Part shown: in pieces, positions 1 to 11,449 of the stretch
Numbering within the stretch: the first letter of the stretch is position 1
How the letters are laid out: every line of letters begins with the position of its first letter
Origin: Euryodendron excelsum
Taxonomy: Eukaryota > Streptophyta > Magnoliopsida > Ericales > Pentaphylacaceae
Direction: 5' to 3'
Length of the DNA stretch: 64,000 nt
Assembly (NCBI GenBank): GCA_033060915.1
Contig: CM065378.1
Coordinates: forward strand, 29,818,001-29,882,000
Notes under the pieces: model-generated
Seen by the model: only the letters and a program-made list of their open reading frames with translations
What the model was told of the DNA's origin: nothing
The model's database searches: none
Translations under genes and position numbers: made by a program

Positions 1-1334
1 TTTTCAACATGGAAGGAGGCATACTCATTATCCTGTTCTAATTTCACCCTGTATAATCCATCAGATAACAAACCATGGCTAACAATTTTGGAATTATAAA
101 ATAAATCAACAATGCCATTTTGAAATTGAAAACCATATCCAAATTTGTCCAAAGAAGAAATAGAAATCAAATTCCGTCTAAAAGACGGTACATAAGCAGT
201 GTTTTCCAAAATAAGTTGAAAACCAGTTTCTAAATTTAAAAAGGCATATCTTATGAACTCGACCCTAACTATGCTATCATCTCCAACTCTAAGCTTGGCC
301 TCACTCTCACTTGGCCTCCGTTTGCTTCTGAATTCCTGCAAAGATATAGCAACATGAATAGTTGCACCACTGTCAAACCACCAAGAATTTGATGGGACAC
401 TAACGAAATTAGATTCAAAGCAAGTTAAGGCAAGTGAGTTACCTCATTCCTGTTTCTTCTTCTTTTCTAACCAGGACTTGTGCCTATGACAATCTTTCTT
501 TATGTGGCCTTCTTTCCTACAGAAAAAACACTTGATGGCCTTCTTAATTATAACATTAGGACCTAAAGGATTGTGGGTCTGACCATGACCTTTACCATGC
601 CCTTTGTTATCCTGACCTTTAGGAGGGGTATTGGCACTAGGTTTCTTATGGTTCTTTTGGTTCCCATGACCCTGCCCAGGAGTGACTTTGGAATAAAAAA
701 CAAGCAAGGCAGACTCAGTTTTCTCTCTCTTAAGCTTATCCTCCTCTAAGACACATTTGGCAATGAGGTCATTCACTGTCCAAGACTCACTCTGGGTGTT
801 ATAGGCAGTCTTTATCTGGCTGAATTTTGGTGGAAGGCTATTAAGAGCATGATGAACAATGAAATCATCAGGGAGAGTAACATTCAGACTTCTAAGTTTG
901 GATTGGAGAAAAATAAGTTTCAAGACATATTCCCTTACCCCACTCTGGCTGTCATACCTCAAACTCGTGAGTTCATTCATCAGGGCTCCAGTCTCAGCCT
1001 TACTAGATACTTGATATCTCTATCTTATAGCCTCAAACAGTACTTTGGCATTGTTGGTCTCAGGCAGGCCAATTAATAGGTGCTCAGGAATGGATCTCTT
1101 AATCACTATGAGACTGAGTCGATTTGATCTGTCCCATTTTGCATATAACTCCTTATCGGAAACAGAACTAGTATCAGTGATTGCAGCAGGTTCAGGTTCA
1201 GGTTCCCTCAAGGCCAAATCCAGATCAACAATACTCAAGGCAAACTCTATATCCTGCTTCCACTTCTTAAAGTTTGAACCATTCAACAACACAACGATAG
1301 TGTTATTGTTGTTAATTGCAAAGGAAACTGTCAT
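1..1334 (-). pseudogene. Ty1/copia gag and start of protease (5' part of pol polyprotein), decayed
   Basis: Read on the minus strand, 1334-1020 gives a copia gag N-terminus (LNGSNFKKWKQDIEFAL) and 980-444 gives the gag body (ELTSLRYD, LNSLPPKFSQIKTAY). The body ends in a zinc knuckle, CFFCRKEGHIKKDC, the CX2CX4HX4C nucleocapsid motif. In the same frame after one stop, the region from about 443 down to 1 continues with WWFDSGATIHV, the DSG active site of copia aspartic protease, and runs off the left edge. Two in-frame stops are seen: a TAG near 1017-1019 between the two gag pieces, and a TGA near 441-443 between gag and protease. The family is gag-polypeptide of copia type (UBN2/DUF4219-like). 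Integrase and reverse transcriptase must lie left of the window. The element is defective as read. A longer low-significance + ORF at 1045-1362 is its shadow. Confidence 0.9.
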
Positions 1335-2855
1335 GGCAACAAAAGTGGCAACATATCAGTAGAATAAGGGCAGTAATTATATCAAGTATAAATAATAGGG
1401 ATGTCCCGGTGCATCATTGCCGTCTCCCCTTTGGGAAGATAGTGCAACATGCTATGAGGTCCCTCCCAGCCGGCCACCATATAAGATTGCCCAAGCACTT
1501 GAAAAAATAGTCCCCTTTGGGCAGACATATATTTCAAAAGTTAGGCACTCTCGGATCAGCTGCTGAATCACATCCCTGTCATTAAAGCACACAATAACCC
1601 CCTTTGGGTAGGCGATTGTATGCAATAACACAATGGATATAGTCATATACCATATGCAAGAAAATCAGATTTAATGAGTGTACCCCTTTGGACAGTAGCA
1701 CCCAATTCAATCCAAAGTTCTTGTCATGATAATACTTGATGTGAAAGTGCCATGTATCACATCCAAGCATATCAAAATGCCTACAATCACATCCTTATGG
1801 GCACATAGCCAAAAGTACCCAGTGATCATATATGTATTGCCTAAGCCATGTAATAAAATTATATTTTACAATTTTCAACATAAAATGACAATTTTAGGCT
1901 CCTAAAAGGACTTATGGGAGAGAGTATAATTTTTAGGGACCTAACTAGGGAGAGTACACACTACCAATAGATTCAGAAGGTCAAAAAACATTTATCCATG
2001 AAAAATCAGAAAAAACTAATGCACGAATTTCTGAAAATAGCCCAATTTATCATAAAACAGGCCCAAATAAATACCAAAAGATGTCCAAAAATTATGAAAA
2101 AATAATATTTAGAAGTTTCAATCCAAGAGGAACATTTTTCGTTTTTTGACCGACCCCAAAATAAGTTTCACGCGCCCACACTCGCCAGGGGCCGAGAGTG
2201 GGCTAGGCTAGCCGCGGCTGGTCATCCCTGACCTTCAGCCGGTCCGACTCGACCCGGTCCGATCCGGTTCATATGTAAGGCGACCTGGTTCGCTGGAAAT
2301 CGATTTTCAGCCCAATTTTCACCCCAAATTCGACATTTTGAGCAAGATTTTTGCTATTTTACTACACATACAAGGTCTCTAAACATCAATAAACATGTTT
2401 ATGATAATTTTAAGATGAAAGAACGCATGATTTTAGGGTTTCCAAGAACCCTAGATTCGGCCATGGCGGCTAGGGTTTCAAAACTCGATTTTTCTTGCAC
2501 AAAACTTATACTAACAGATTCGTATGCCATAGAGTAACAAGAATATGTAATATATCACAAGGATATGCATAAAAAACATCATATTCAAGAATTTTATACA
2601 AAATTTGAAGTTTTTCATCCGAAACTTCAAAAAATCATAACTTTCTCTACGAATAGAGTTAGGTTACGATCTTTATATCAAAACGTTCATTGTTCAGAGA
2701 GGAACAAAAGCCCCTTATTAATTTTTTGAAAAGAAGTTATTTATTGTTCGGATTAAATCATGCAATATTCGGGTTTAACAACTCATAATCGAGTTTAACA
2801 AGTTCAAATCACACAATAAGTCCCTCATCCAAATATATTAGGCTCTGATACCACA
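1335..2855 (-). other. Long 5' leader of the copia element with spaced CCCCTTTGGG boxes
   Basis: This stretch lies between the primer-binding site (2842-2853) and the gag start (1334). No open frame of note is seen. It is about 1.5 kb, long for a copia leader. On the + strand a near-palindromic box CCCCTTTGGG recurs at 1426, 1512 and 1599, with a variant at 1683. The spacing is 84-87 nt and the sequence between boxes is not obviously repeated. A GC-rich patch (2190-2290) sits in otherwise AT-rich DNA. Whether the whole stretch is original leader or includes a later insertion cannot be told from one copy. Confidence 0.6.
2842..2853 (-). promoter_or_regulatory. Copia primer-binding site (initiator-Met tRNA type)
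   Basis: On the minus strand this reads TGGTATCAGAGC, the classic primer-binding site complementary to the 3' end of plant initiator methionine tRNA. It starts two bases after the CA end of the LTR, which fixes both the orientation (minus) and the inner boundary of the LTR. Confidence 0.9.
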
Positions 2856-3334
2856 TGTAAACTTCAAAACAGATCATAATATTGACCTAGATTATATGCG
2901 AATATAGAAACTTAACAGGAAACAAAACTGAATGCGGAAACTTATCTGTTTGCTCCATGGTTTCACGAATCTCTTTGGAGCGGCGATTAATCTCGAACAA
3001 GGCTTCTTGGAGGTTGGTCTTCCTCTCTGTACTCACTACTGTATGATGGAATTTTATGAAAAACTGTTTGATGATTGTGGAAAGAGGGGGGACCTAGCCT
3101 CTATATATATAGGAAATCCTAGCCACATTGGGCCCTTCCATAAAATGCTCAATTGGCTAATTAGGCCCACACTAATTACCGTCAACCCACATTGATAATA
3201 GATGCACACTAGCCCATATATAATAGATCACAACCTTATTGGGCTTACCATATTTGTCTCATCCAGATTTGGGTCCAACTCGTGTTTAGAAAACACCCAC
3301 AAATAATGTGGGTTCAATAAAAAATAATCTAACA
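2856..3334 (-). repeat. 5' LTR of the copia element (479 bp)
   Basis: In minus orientation it begins TGTTAGATTATTTTT at 3334 and ends TTTACA at 2856, so it has TG...CA termini, and it is followed directly by the PBS. The outer edge lies 19 bp before the first base of a MATH exon at 3354. The 5 bp outside the LTR (3335-3339, TTCTT) should be the target-site duplication, but the partner copy lies beyond the left edge and cannot be checked. Confidence 0.85.
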
Positions 3335-3353
3335 TTCTTCTGACCGAATCCAG

Positions 3354-3919
3354 GAAATTATGGCTGTATCCCAAAGGAGATTCAACGGCAAAGGAAAGCT
3401 TATCTCTCTATTTAGAGTTAAATGATCGGGGAAACTTTCCTTCTGAACGAAAAACATATGCAAAATTCAGGATATGCATAATGAACCAATTCCATGGACA
3501 GCATGAGGAAAAGTCAGGTGATGTAACATTTTTTTCACCATTTTTTGTTCATCCCAATATCTGAGGTACCGTGGACAACAAAATTATGACTTTATTTTAT
3601 TTTTAAGTACAAAATAAGTATGACTGCAGTCCGAAGTTAATCTCATATGACAAAAAAATCATAACCATGGAATTCCATTTGTTTTCTGGAGATTATGAAG
3701 AGCTTTGCATTTATATGGATCATTTTGGAAATCAAACAACGATTGCCCAACTGTTCTCTTGCAGGTACCAACTGTTTCTCTGCTGGAACATTTGCCTGGG
3801 GTCGCTCTTCATTCTTGTCGTTTACTGACCTCCACGATGCTTCCAAGGGCTTCCTTGTGAATGATACTTTAATTGTTCAAGTCGAAGTTAGTGTCATATC
3901 CGCAGTGAAGAATTTCTGA
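3354..3919 (+). pseudogene. MATH-domain gene A: last two exons, cut off by the copia insertion
   Basis: Two exons of the family are intact. Exon 3354-3517 (after AATCCAG, ending TCAG/GTGATG) reads KLWLYPKG...TYAKFRICIMNQFHG. Exon 3765-3919 (after CTTGCAG) reads ...WGRSSFLSFTDL...VNDTLIVQVEV...VKNF and a TGA stop. Together they encode the C-terminal half of the second MATH (TRAF-like, seven-stranded beta-sandwich) domain. MATH domains bind other proteins and are often linked to ubiquitin pathways; the role of this subfamily is unknown. No frameshift or stop is seen in the surviving part, and one codon is missing relative to locus C. The upstream exons should lie left of the copia element, outside the window. 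An RNA crossing the insertion would have to splice out the whole retrotransposon, so I call it disrupted, though a live gene with a very long intron remains possible. Confidence 0.75.
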
Positions 3920-4849
3920 GAGAAAATGCCTGATGCTTTTACTCCAGTAATACAAGTATGTTAGGACCCTTATACTGTTAGTCTGCTAATATCATCTTGT
4001 GCACCAACTTTTGTGCAATGTGAGACTTCTTTTATTATGCATGAATTTGCTGTCTGTGATACTTGCCTGCAAGTAGTTTTAGATTAAATAATCAATGGGA
4101 GACTTGAAAGATTCAACGAAGACATTTAAAATAAAGGGATCAAGCGGTTTCAAATAGTGATTTTCTCATCAAACAAAAGATAGTGATTCTAATGCTTTAT
4201 ATTTCAAGTACCTATCAGGGAGTGGTTATTTATTTTGCTAAGAACATTAAAATGTTTATTATTTTACTGTTCTACTTCTTCTTCAAGAGGTTAAACATGT
4301 TTATTTGTAATATTCGGTTGAAACAATGATTAAACCATCTGAAGTCTAGTTGAACCATCCGATTGCCGTTGGTGGGTTCTGGCAATGGTGGTGGCAGGTT
4401 GCAAAATGGTTGAAATGATATTGAAGGTTCGGAGGGTTAAAAAGTAAAAAATGACTTATAAAATTTTAAAATGCAAGTCATATTTGGTCTTTTGGTGAAA
4501 GGCTTTTTGCAAAACGTTTTTCTTTACTTTTTGTTCAATCAAACAACAAAAAATAAGTAAAATAATTTACATCAAATCAAACGAAACCTAACATTGAAAA
4601 TGCTCAGTGAAGAGTAGTTTTCATTTTTACTCTCAACTAACATATGTCTAAATTTTTTAAATTGTAAAGTTCAAACTTAATTATTTCCTATATGAAAATT
4701 TTGGGCTTTTACCAAAAAATTTTCAAAATGTTGATTTTACCAACATAATATATAAATTTAAAAATGACCAACATAGCATCAAGAGTTTTTCAGCTTTTTT
4801 TATGAAAAAAATTTGGTTTTACAAAAAAATTGATGAAAACTAAAAGCAT

Positions 4850-4851
<2 letters not shown>
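3920..4851. other. 3' flank of MATH locus A, no gene
   Basis: This is AT-rich DNA without a credible ORF. The first 130 bp match the 3' flanks of loci B, C and D (motifs GATGCTTTTA and CATCTTGTGCACCAAC). The part from 4080 to 4400 resembles 56290-56620, another copy of a MATH 3' flank. Confidence 0.6.
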
Positions 4852-4894
<43 letters not shown>

Positions 4895-5090
4895 GCTAAC
4901 CAGGTGTGCGGGCTAGTTCGTATGCACTTTGACTAATCTCGGGGTCTGTGTAGTTTCTCCGTCTCACACAAACCAAATAATTAACAGGCCAAAGGCTTTG
5001 GGGAAACTCTTGCGCTTGGCAATAGTCGAACCCTTTATCTCACTTTGAAAGGCTATGAGTTCTGACCAATTGTGCTAGCTCAGTTGGTTT
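4852..5090 (-). mobile_element. tRNA-derived SINE with long poly(A) tail
   Basis: On the minus strand a tRNA-like head carries a box A (TAGCACAATTGGTCAG, near 5077-5062) and a box B (GGTTCGACTAT, 5032-5022). Their spacing is as expected for an internal RNA polymerase III promoter. A unique body of about 130 bp follows, then a 3' tail of 41 A (a run of T at 4852-4892 on +). The structure fits a plant SINE that moves by borrowing LINE enzymes. The uninterrupted tail suggests a fairly recent insertion. No target-site duplication was found by eye, so the ends are approximate. Confidence 0.7.
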
Positions 5091-5144
5091 AGGATTCTGT
5101 TAATGCAACTCTCTGATAGTCTACCACATGTTCAAAAACTTAAA

Positions 5145-5305
5145 GGATAATGTTATACAAACAGAAAATTCATATAGAATGATGTGTCTTCTTTCACTTC
5201 AAAATAAAATATCTATCATAATAACATTTAATTACAAGACTGCTACCATATTATTCTAATTGCTATTTCTGTATGAATATTTTTTTGGTAAGAATATCAT
5301 TTTCC
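5145..5305. mobile_element. MITE-like inverted-repeat element (about 160 bp)
   Basis: The left end (GGATAATGTTATAC) and the reverse complement of the right end (GGAAAATGATATTC) are imperfect inverted repeats flanking an AT-rich core without coding capacity. A related element is at 26021-26183. The size and ends fit a non-autonomous DNA transposon, but no clear target duplication was seen. Confidence 0.45.
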
Positions 5306-6550
5306 AAACTTAAATCCAAGCCCGTTCATTGTCCATAGAAGCCCTTCATGCACACAAACCCAGACCCAACTCTCATGCACTATTAAATCTTACGGCAAGA
5401 CCTTTCGAGAGATCTCAAATTGAAACAAACCACGCTTCTCATGGACCAATAATTAACTCTTTAACTTTAATGATTTTTAGAAAATATAATTAATGAAATT
5501 GTTGGTATGGCTCAACAATTTGATTGTTTTGTCTTATAAATAAAATTTTTAAATATCAAATGTATCCCTACTAACTACTAATAAGCTTACATATCATTCT
5601 TACTGTTTTAGTAGAAAATAAAATAAAATCATTTAATAAAACAAAAAATAGATAAATTAATTAATTTAATTTCAGTGTAAGTAGTTCCCTTTTATGAGGA
5701 ATCAAAAAGGAAAAAAAAAAAATAATTTGTAAACTAAATAGGTAAATATAAAATTCAAAATCATGCATTTAAATATATAAAATACATTGATTTAATTTAA
5801 TTATTTAATTTCAGTGCAAACAAATCTCTCTTAAGATACATTAGAAATAAGAAAAAGACAACAAATAAATTGTAGTAATAAAATTAAGAGGTGAATATAA
5901 AACTCACAATCATGCATTTAAATAGATATATACATGATATACAAACATACATTTTTTTTAAATGAAGAGTACAAGAGTTGTGTAATAATTGTATAATTTC
6001 GATTTTACAATTAATTTTGTAATATAAGCATGAGTTTAATTTTTTTAATTAATATTAATGATGTCTTAATGATAGTTTTGTCAAATTATGAGAGTTTGGA
6101 GGAGAATACATATTCACGGAATTTTCCCAATATCTTGTTTCCGAAGGCACTGTTCATCAAAGATCTTGTGCGTATACTCTTAGAATAGCGGAGAGGAAAA
6201 ATAGAGACTTCATGGAAGTGATTAGAGCTATGATCCTACCAGGTGTTCCATAGTTAGTCCCATATCCCTAAGGTGCAGGAGAAGAAGAGGCGGGGGCACC
6301 GGTAGATCGGAGCCATAGTCTACAGTAGCAAAATCATACCCATACGTGGGGGTAGGTTGATGCATCACAAGTAGAGGCAGATAGAGATCAATGCCTAGCA
6401 GCACACCTTCTAATTCAATTCAAACTCGTTAATTTGGTGGTTATATTAAAAAAATAATAATAAGGGTCTCGTATTTTACCCCATCGACAACTCTTAAATG
6501 ATGTGGTTAGTCTTTTGGTAATTTTCTAAATTTTGATACCATATCAGCTA
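5306..6550. other. AT-rich intergenic DNA
   Basis: No gene is seen. There are short, loosely repeated AT-rich segments (two similar stretches near 5640-5770 and 5790-5920) and a somewhat GC-richer patch at 6180-6370 with no readable protein. Confidence 0.5.
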
Positions 6551-7420
6551 GAGTCCCGATCACACGGAGACGAGCTCGTGGCTACTACCATGAGTACGCC
6601 CCGCATCACTTTGCAAGCCACAAATTTTTTGATCAATTGAATCATGTTATGGAGCTAATATTGCAACCGGTTCAAACGAGTCATTATACAGAAGTAGTAA
6701 ACTTTTATCTTGAACGTGTTTTACAATATCCAATAAAAAAAAGCATTATAAAAGCACAACTGAACCTAATTTGTTTTTTGAATGACTCTGCAACTCTATC
6801 TCCCCAAAGGTCCAAATCTTCAACTCATTTTGTCTCGTTTTGAATTATCAAGTGGGGCTGTTGGGTTCGCAATGAAGTACCAATTCATCATAATTGGAAT
6901 GGGGGCCTTGCAATGACTTCTTTTTCGCATCAAATATTCAGAAATTTTGGTCTGCTCTCCTAGTTGGCAAAGATCAGCCGTTGCTGATCACTCTATCAAC
7001 CCTCTTTGTCCTAGATCTTGTCTGACGACTCAACCTCTAAAGTTTTGGTCATGCTCTCCAAGTTTTCACTAAAATCTGTATCTTCGCAATGGAAGCAAAG
7101 GCAAGGGTTACAATTTAAGAGGTCCAAAGCCAGATTACCCAGCTATATATATATATATATATATGTATATGTATATATAGGGAGAGAGTAATATAAAGGT
7201 TTGAGAGAGAGTGATATCAGAATAGTGAAAGATACTTAGGTAAAAAGAGATATAGACTATAGAGATTTAGCCGTGTAAAAGGCTCCGCTTGAGCCGATAT
7301 TCTCCTCAAATAACTCCGAAAAAATCTGCCTTCACTCCAACGAAATTGTGGCTTGCAAAGTGACACGGGGCGTACTCATGGTATAGCAACCACGAGCTCG
7401 TCTCCGTGTGATCGGGACTC
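6551..7420. mobile_element. Non-autonomous DNA transposon with about 75-bp terminal inverted repeats
   Basis: The first 75 bp (starting GAGTCCCGATCACACGG, passing CCATGAGTACGCCCC and CACTTTGCAAGCCACAA) recur inverted at 7345-7420 with only a few differences. The 870-bp element has no transposase ORF. Long inverted repeats are typical of Mutator-like non-autonomous elements. The 9-bp flanks (ATATCAGCT / ATTAAAGCA) match only partly, so the target duplication is uncertain. The interior has a (TA)n run near 7144-7180. Confidence 0.8.
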
Positions 7421-10400
7421 ATTAAAGCATGTAATATGCCAGTGAGCTTTAATCATTTGCCTTTGACCTCGTGGGCTTTTTTGGGACACCAAGAATTATT
7501 GAGATTTAATCATAATTTATGATTTATATTTTTATTTTAAAATTTTTTTTTATTATGTAATATTTAATTACAAGATGGAGGCTAATTGAAGTACCTGACT
7601 CACTTTCTTTAAAACTCACTCTCAAACTTCAATGTTCCAAGACATTTTATCTAAGATTTCTCAATCTTATACAAGTGTTTTTCTTATACCAAAAGCACTC
7701 AAACTCTCACTTACAAGTGTATGATGAATGTATAATTGAAGTACAAACTCTTTAAGAAAAGTATATGAGAATTAAATAGCACAATAAATGTCAACCCTTA
7801 AGAACAAAGTGAATTTTCTGTGTAAAGGAAAGTTTTAGCTCAAGGTCATCAATTGTAAGAAGAATGTTGTATATCTTGTTCATAAATGTCTTTGCAGTTT
7901 TGTATATAAATCCCTTAATCAATTTCAACCATTAGAGGTAGTTGGGGCTTCATTTAATGCGAGATTAGACCAATATAACGTTAAAAAATATAGTTGTTGG
8001 AGCCTAGATGTCGACACCTGTAGTTGCATTCCTCAAGCTTTGTTTTTTGTCTTCATGTGTAGACTCTTCTATCTAGATATTGCCTTCTTTGCTTTACTTA
8101 GCCAATTCTATTTCTTCAAAGACTCCAAGCTCTTTAAGGGGTCTTCTCTTTAGGGTATCATGAATCTTTAATGAAGCTTCTAACTCTTGTGATTTCTTGT
8201 CAATAGGTCTTCATTAGCCTTGAGCATCTTTAATGTAGAAGGTATGAGCACTTGTTGCCGATCTCCATTTCAATTCTTCTTAAGCCAAATTTTAGACGAT
8301 GTCAATTCTTTCAAAAGATATGCCGACCTTCTTCTCTTATTGCTGATCTTATTTTTAGTTTGCGAACCTCCTTCTATTATTGCTGATCCCATTTCCTGTT
8401 TGTCGACCTTCTTCTATTATTGTCAATTTCATTTCCAGTCCAAATCTTCACATGCCCTTCAAGCTCTTCTTTTTGAATATTCAATGTATCTTCTCAAGGC
8501 TTGATGATTTCATTTTTAAGCACCTTCAATCTCTTCGAAATCAAATCATTAGATTGATATATGAATAGATGTTACTCTTCTTCATTGCTCATCCTTTGCT
8601 TATTATGCATACACTAATTAAAAATATTAATAAACTAATACAAGATTAGTTATCATCAAAATTAAGGTACAGAGTCAACAGATATAATATTTTTAGATAT
8701 ATTAGGAGACAAAGTGTTAACTTGTACAATACACGAAAAAGTAAGACTTTTTATGGTTAAAAGTGTACGGGAGATGTGAATACACCATTTGGTAGCACAA
8801 CCCCAGCCCATAAATAGATGTTTATATATATAGTACTTTATTTAATGATAGTCACCTTAACAACTTCAATAGATTATAGTCATTTGATAAATTAATATCT
8901 TATTAAATTACTTGTTGCACAACCCTGTTTCTCTAAAATTTTTTAATATCTTATTTATTCACTAAAATAAATAAATTAAATAATGATAGTCACTTGATAA
9001 CATCAATACCAACTGTATCTTATACATACATATATATATATATATATATTATAAAAATAAGTAAATTTAATATTTTTTCTAACCAATTGCCCGTGTCATA
9101 AGAGTATCTAGCGTGCCACGTAAGCGTCACATAGGAGAGAGATAAAAAATTTAGGTGAACACAATTTATATATATACTAACGTTGACCCGTGTTATGCAT
9201 GGGGTAAAGAAAAGATACATTCAAGAAAATAATAGTTTCACCAAGATATTGTATTATCACGAGTATTTTGAAACTGAAACTATTTACTAAAAATACATGT
9301 ATCATCCAGATAACCATTGGCTAATTTTTAAGTATTGGGATAATAGAAATTAGGTTAGAGAATGTGAGGGAAGTTTCTTGCCGAAGACTTATTTGTTTGA
9401 TTACAATGACATTTAACAATAGTTAACTTAAGTAATCTTATACTCCTATTAATACAAAAACTCTTACACACAACTTGGTTAAGTTTAATTACTAACACCA
9501 AATTTAAACATATTAATAGAAAACTCTTTAGAAATATGTTTTGGCCAATGAGAGGGTGGTTTTAAGAAGTCTACCAATTATGGAGCTTCCAATTTAAGGG
9601 CATCAGTTTCTGTTATACTCTATATAAATTATGGAGTTTTAATTTTAAAAAGATTTTTTTTTATGCTCAATATAGATTACGGACTTCTCATTTTGGAAAG
9701 TATGAATTCCTTTTTAGTCATTAGGATAGTGAGATTTTGGTTCAATTATAGTATGTAGTATATACGATGAGTGTAAATTTTGAAACATGAACTTTACGGC
9801 ATTTCGGGAAGGATTTTAGGAATCACTGGTTAATTAAAGATTGGTGAAAGAATATGTGATTAGAGACAAATTTGGGAACAAAATTGTGATTATCAGTTAC
9901 TGTAAAAGTTTAAAATTGATCCATAGTTGAGTGCCATCCACAATCCTTTCTCAACCTGGCAATTAGTAGACCCTAGCATGTTAGACCTTGGACTTACAAG
10001 CAATGGCACTGCCGCCGCCGCCACCACGAACAAAGAAAATGTCCAACTCCATTGTTGCCGCCATTGCCACCAGTGCATGAAAAATAAAATTTTTACAGCA
10101 AGTTGGGATGGAAGAATTTGCTGTAAAGAAGAGAGGAAGAGGATGAAGGAGGGGGAAGAATACAACTGGGAATTATTGGGTGATTGAAAAGAAATATGAT
10201 CAAACAGAGCCGAGCTGCATTCGCCATCTTCTCCGGGCAAGAGTGTTTTTGTCTCACCATATATTCTGTAATTCAAAAAAATACATGTTGCTGGTAATAA
10301 TGACAACCTGTCGCTAATGAAATAAAAAGGGTAAAAGAAAACAAACAATAAAAATCTAGGAGGATCACAGAAAGAATAAAATTTAGGATCGAATATGTAT

Positions 10401-11449
10401 GTGTGTGTGTCTGTGTGTTGGTTGATATTAGATAAAATCAAATTCTTCGAATCCAGATGAGGACGTACTTGCAAAGCATGGGCCTTGTTTATGAGAATTC
10501 AGACTACGTGAGGTTGAGAACTTGCAGGCGGACGGATAAATTATATATATACAGATACCATGAGTTGAGGAAATGGAGGAGATGCAAGTATTGGATATAT
10601 CATGGGGACATAGGATCATCCCATGAGATATCATGGTGACGATGGAAAGGAATTATGCTGAGAAAGATCTACTTACAAAGAAGATCAAAAGCTGAGGGTG
10701 GCATTATGAGTATCAAATCTCGTTAGAAAAAATGAAAACTGTATCATCCGGATCGACATTCCATGAGAATACCCAATAGTTTATTGCATACAGAACATAT
10801 TACAAATTTAAATACAGCAGAACACAAAGAGAATTAAGAGTTACAATTACTGACCTTTAGTTTCCTTCTACCTCTCTATTCTTTCTTTTCCTTCTTTTCC
10901 TTCAGATCCTGATTTATACGTAATCAACAGGTCAAGTTTTAAAAATTAAAATAAATATTTAGATAAGGCTAAACAAATATATATCCATTAGTAAGACTTT
11001 TTAGGATGTAGATAGTGTTTTGAAAAATTGTATTTTAAGAAGGGATTTTAGGAATCATGTAGCCATTATACCCAAAATATGAATTTTAAGAAATTAGGAT
11101 TTTAAAAATATGAATTTTAAGGAGTAATTTTAGGAATCATGTAGCCATCAGTGAGTGATTCAACTACATTTGCATATATAATAAGATATATGATTTGAGG
11201 TACAAGGGTGAAGTACTAGTATGACAAATAGATGCAACTAGAATACTTTTTCCTATTAGAGTCCTTAAATTTCAAATAACTATGTTTATCTTGTTATTTC
11301 TAATCCGTGATTTATGTTCAAATGTGTAGTATATTACTATATTGCTTCAAAACTCATTGGTGGAGCAAACAATCACAACATATATAACAAACCTAACCGT
11401 TTCTTATAAATCACTATTAGTGGGATTTTTAGGAAGGTCTGATTGAACT
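7421..11449. other. Intergenic DNA without recognisable genes
   Basis: No ORF here resembles a known protein. Features seen: a small (TA)n run near 9026-9050; GCC repeats near 10010-10070, which create a chance 193-residue minus ORF; and a segment (TTTTAGGAATCATGTAGCCAT) repeated directly about 84 bp apart near 11045 and 11130, echoed once near 9815. Confidence 0.5.

Noticed and set aside
4893..5090. A genuine tRNA gene
   Set aside because: Box A- and box B-like sequences are present on the minus strand, but no cloverleaf with acceptor stem can be drawn and a poly(A) tail follows, so it is a SINE.
9893..10474. 193-residue minus frame
   Set aside because: Composition is driven by GCC repeats and T-rich DNA; there is no domain, signal or homologous copy, and no splice context. 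Treated as chance.
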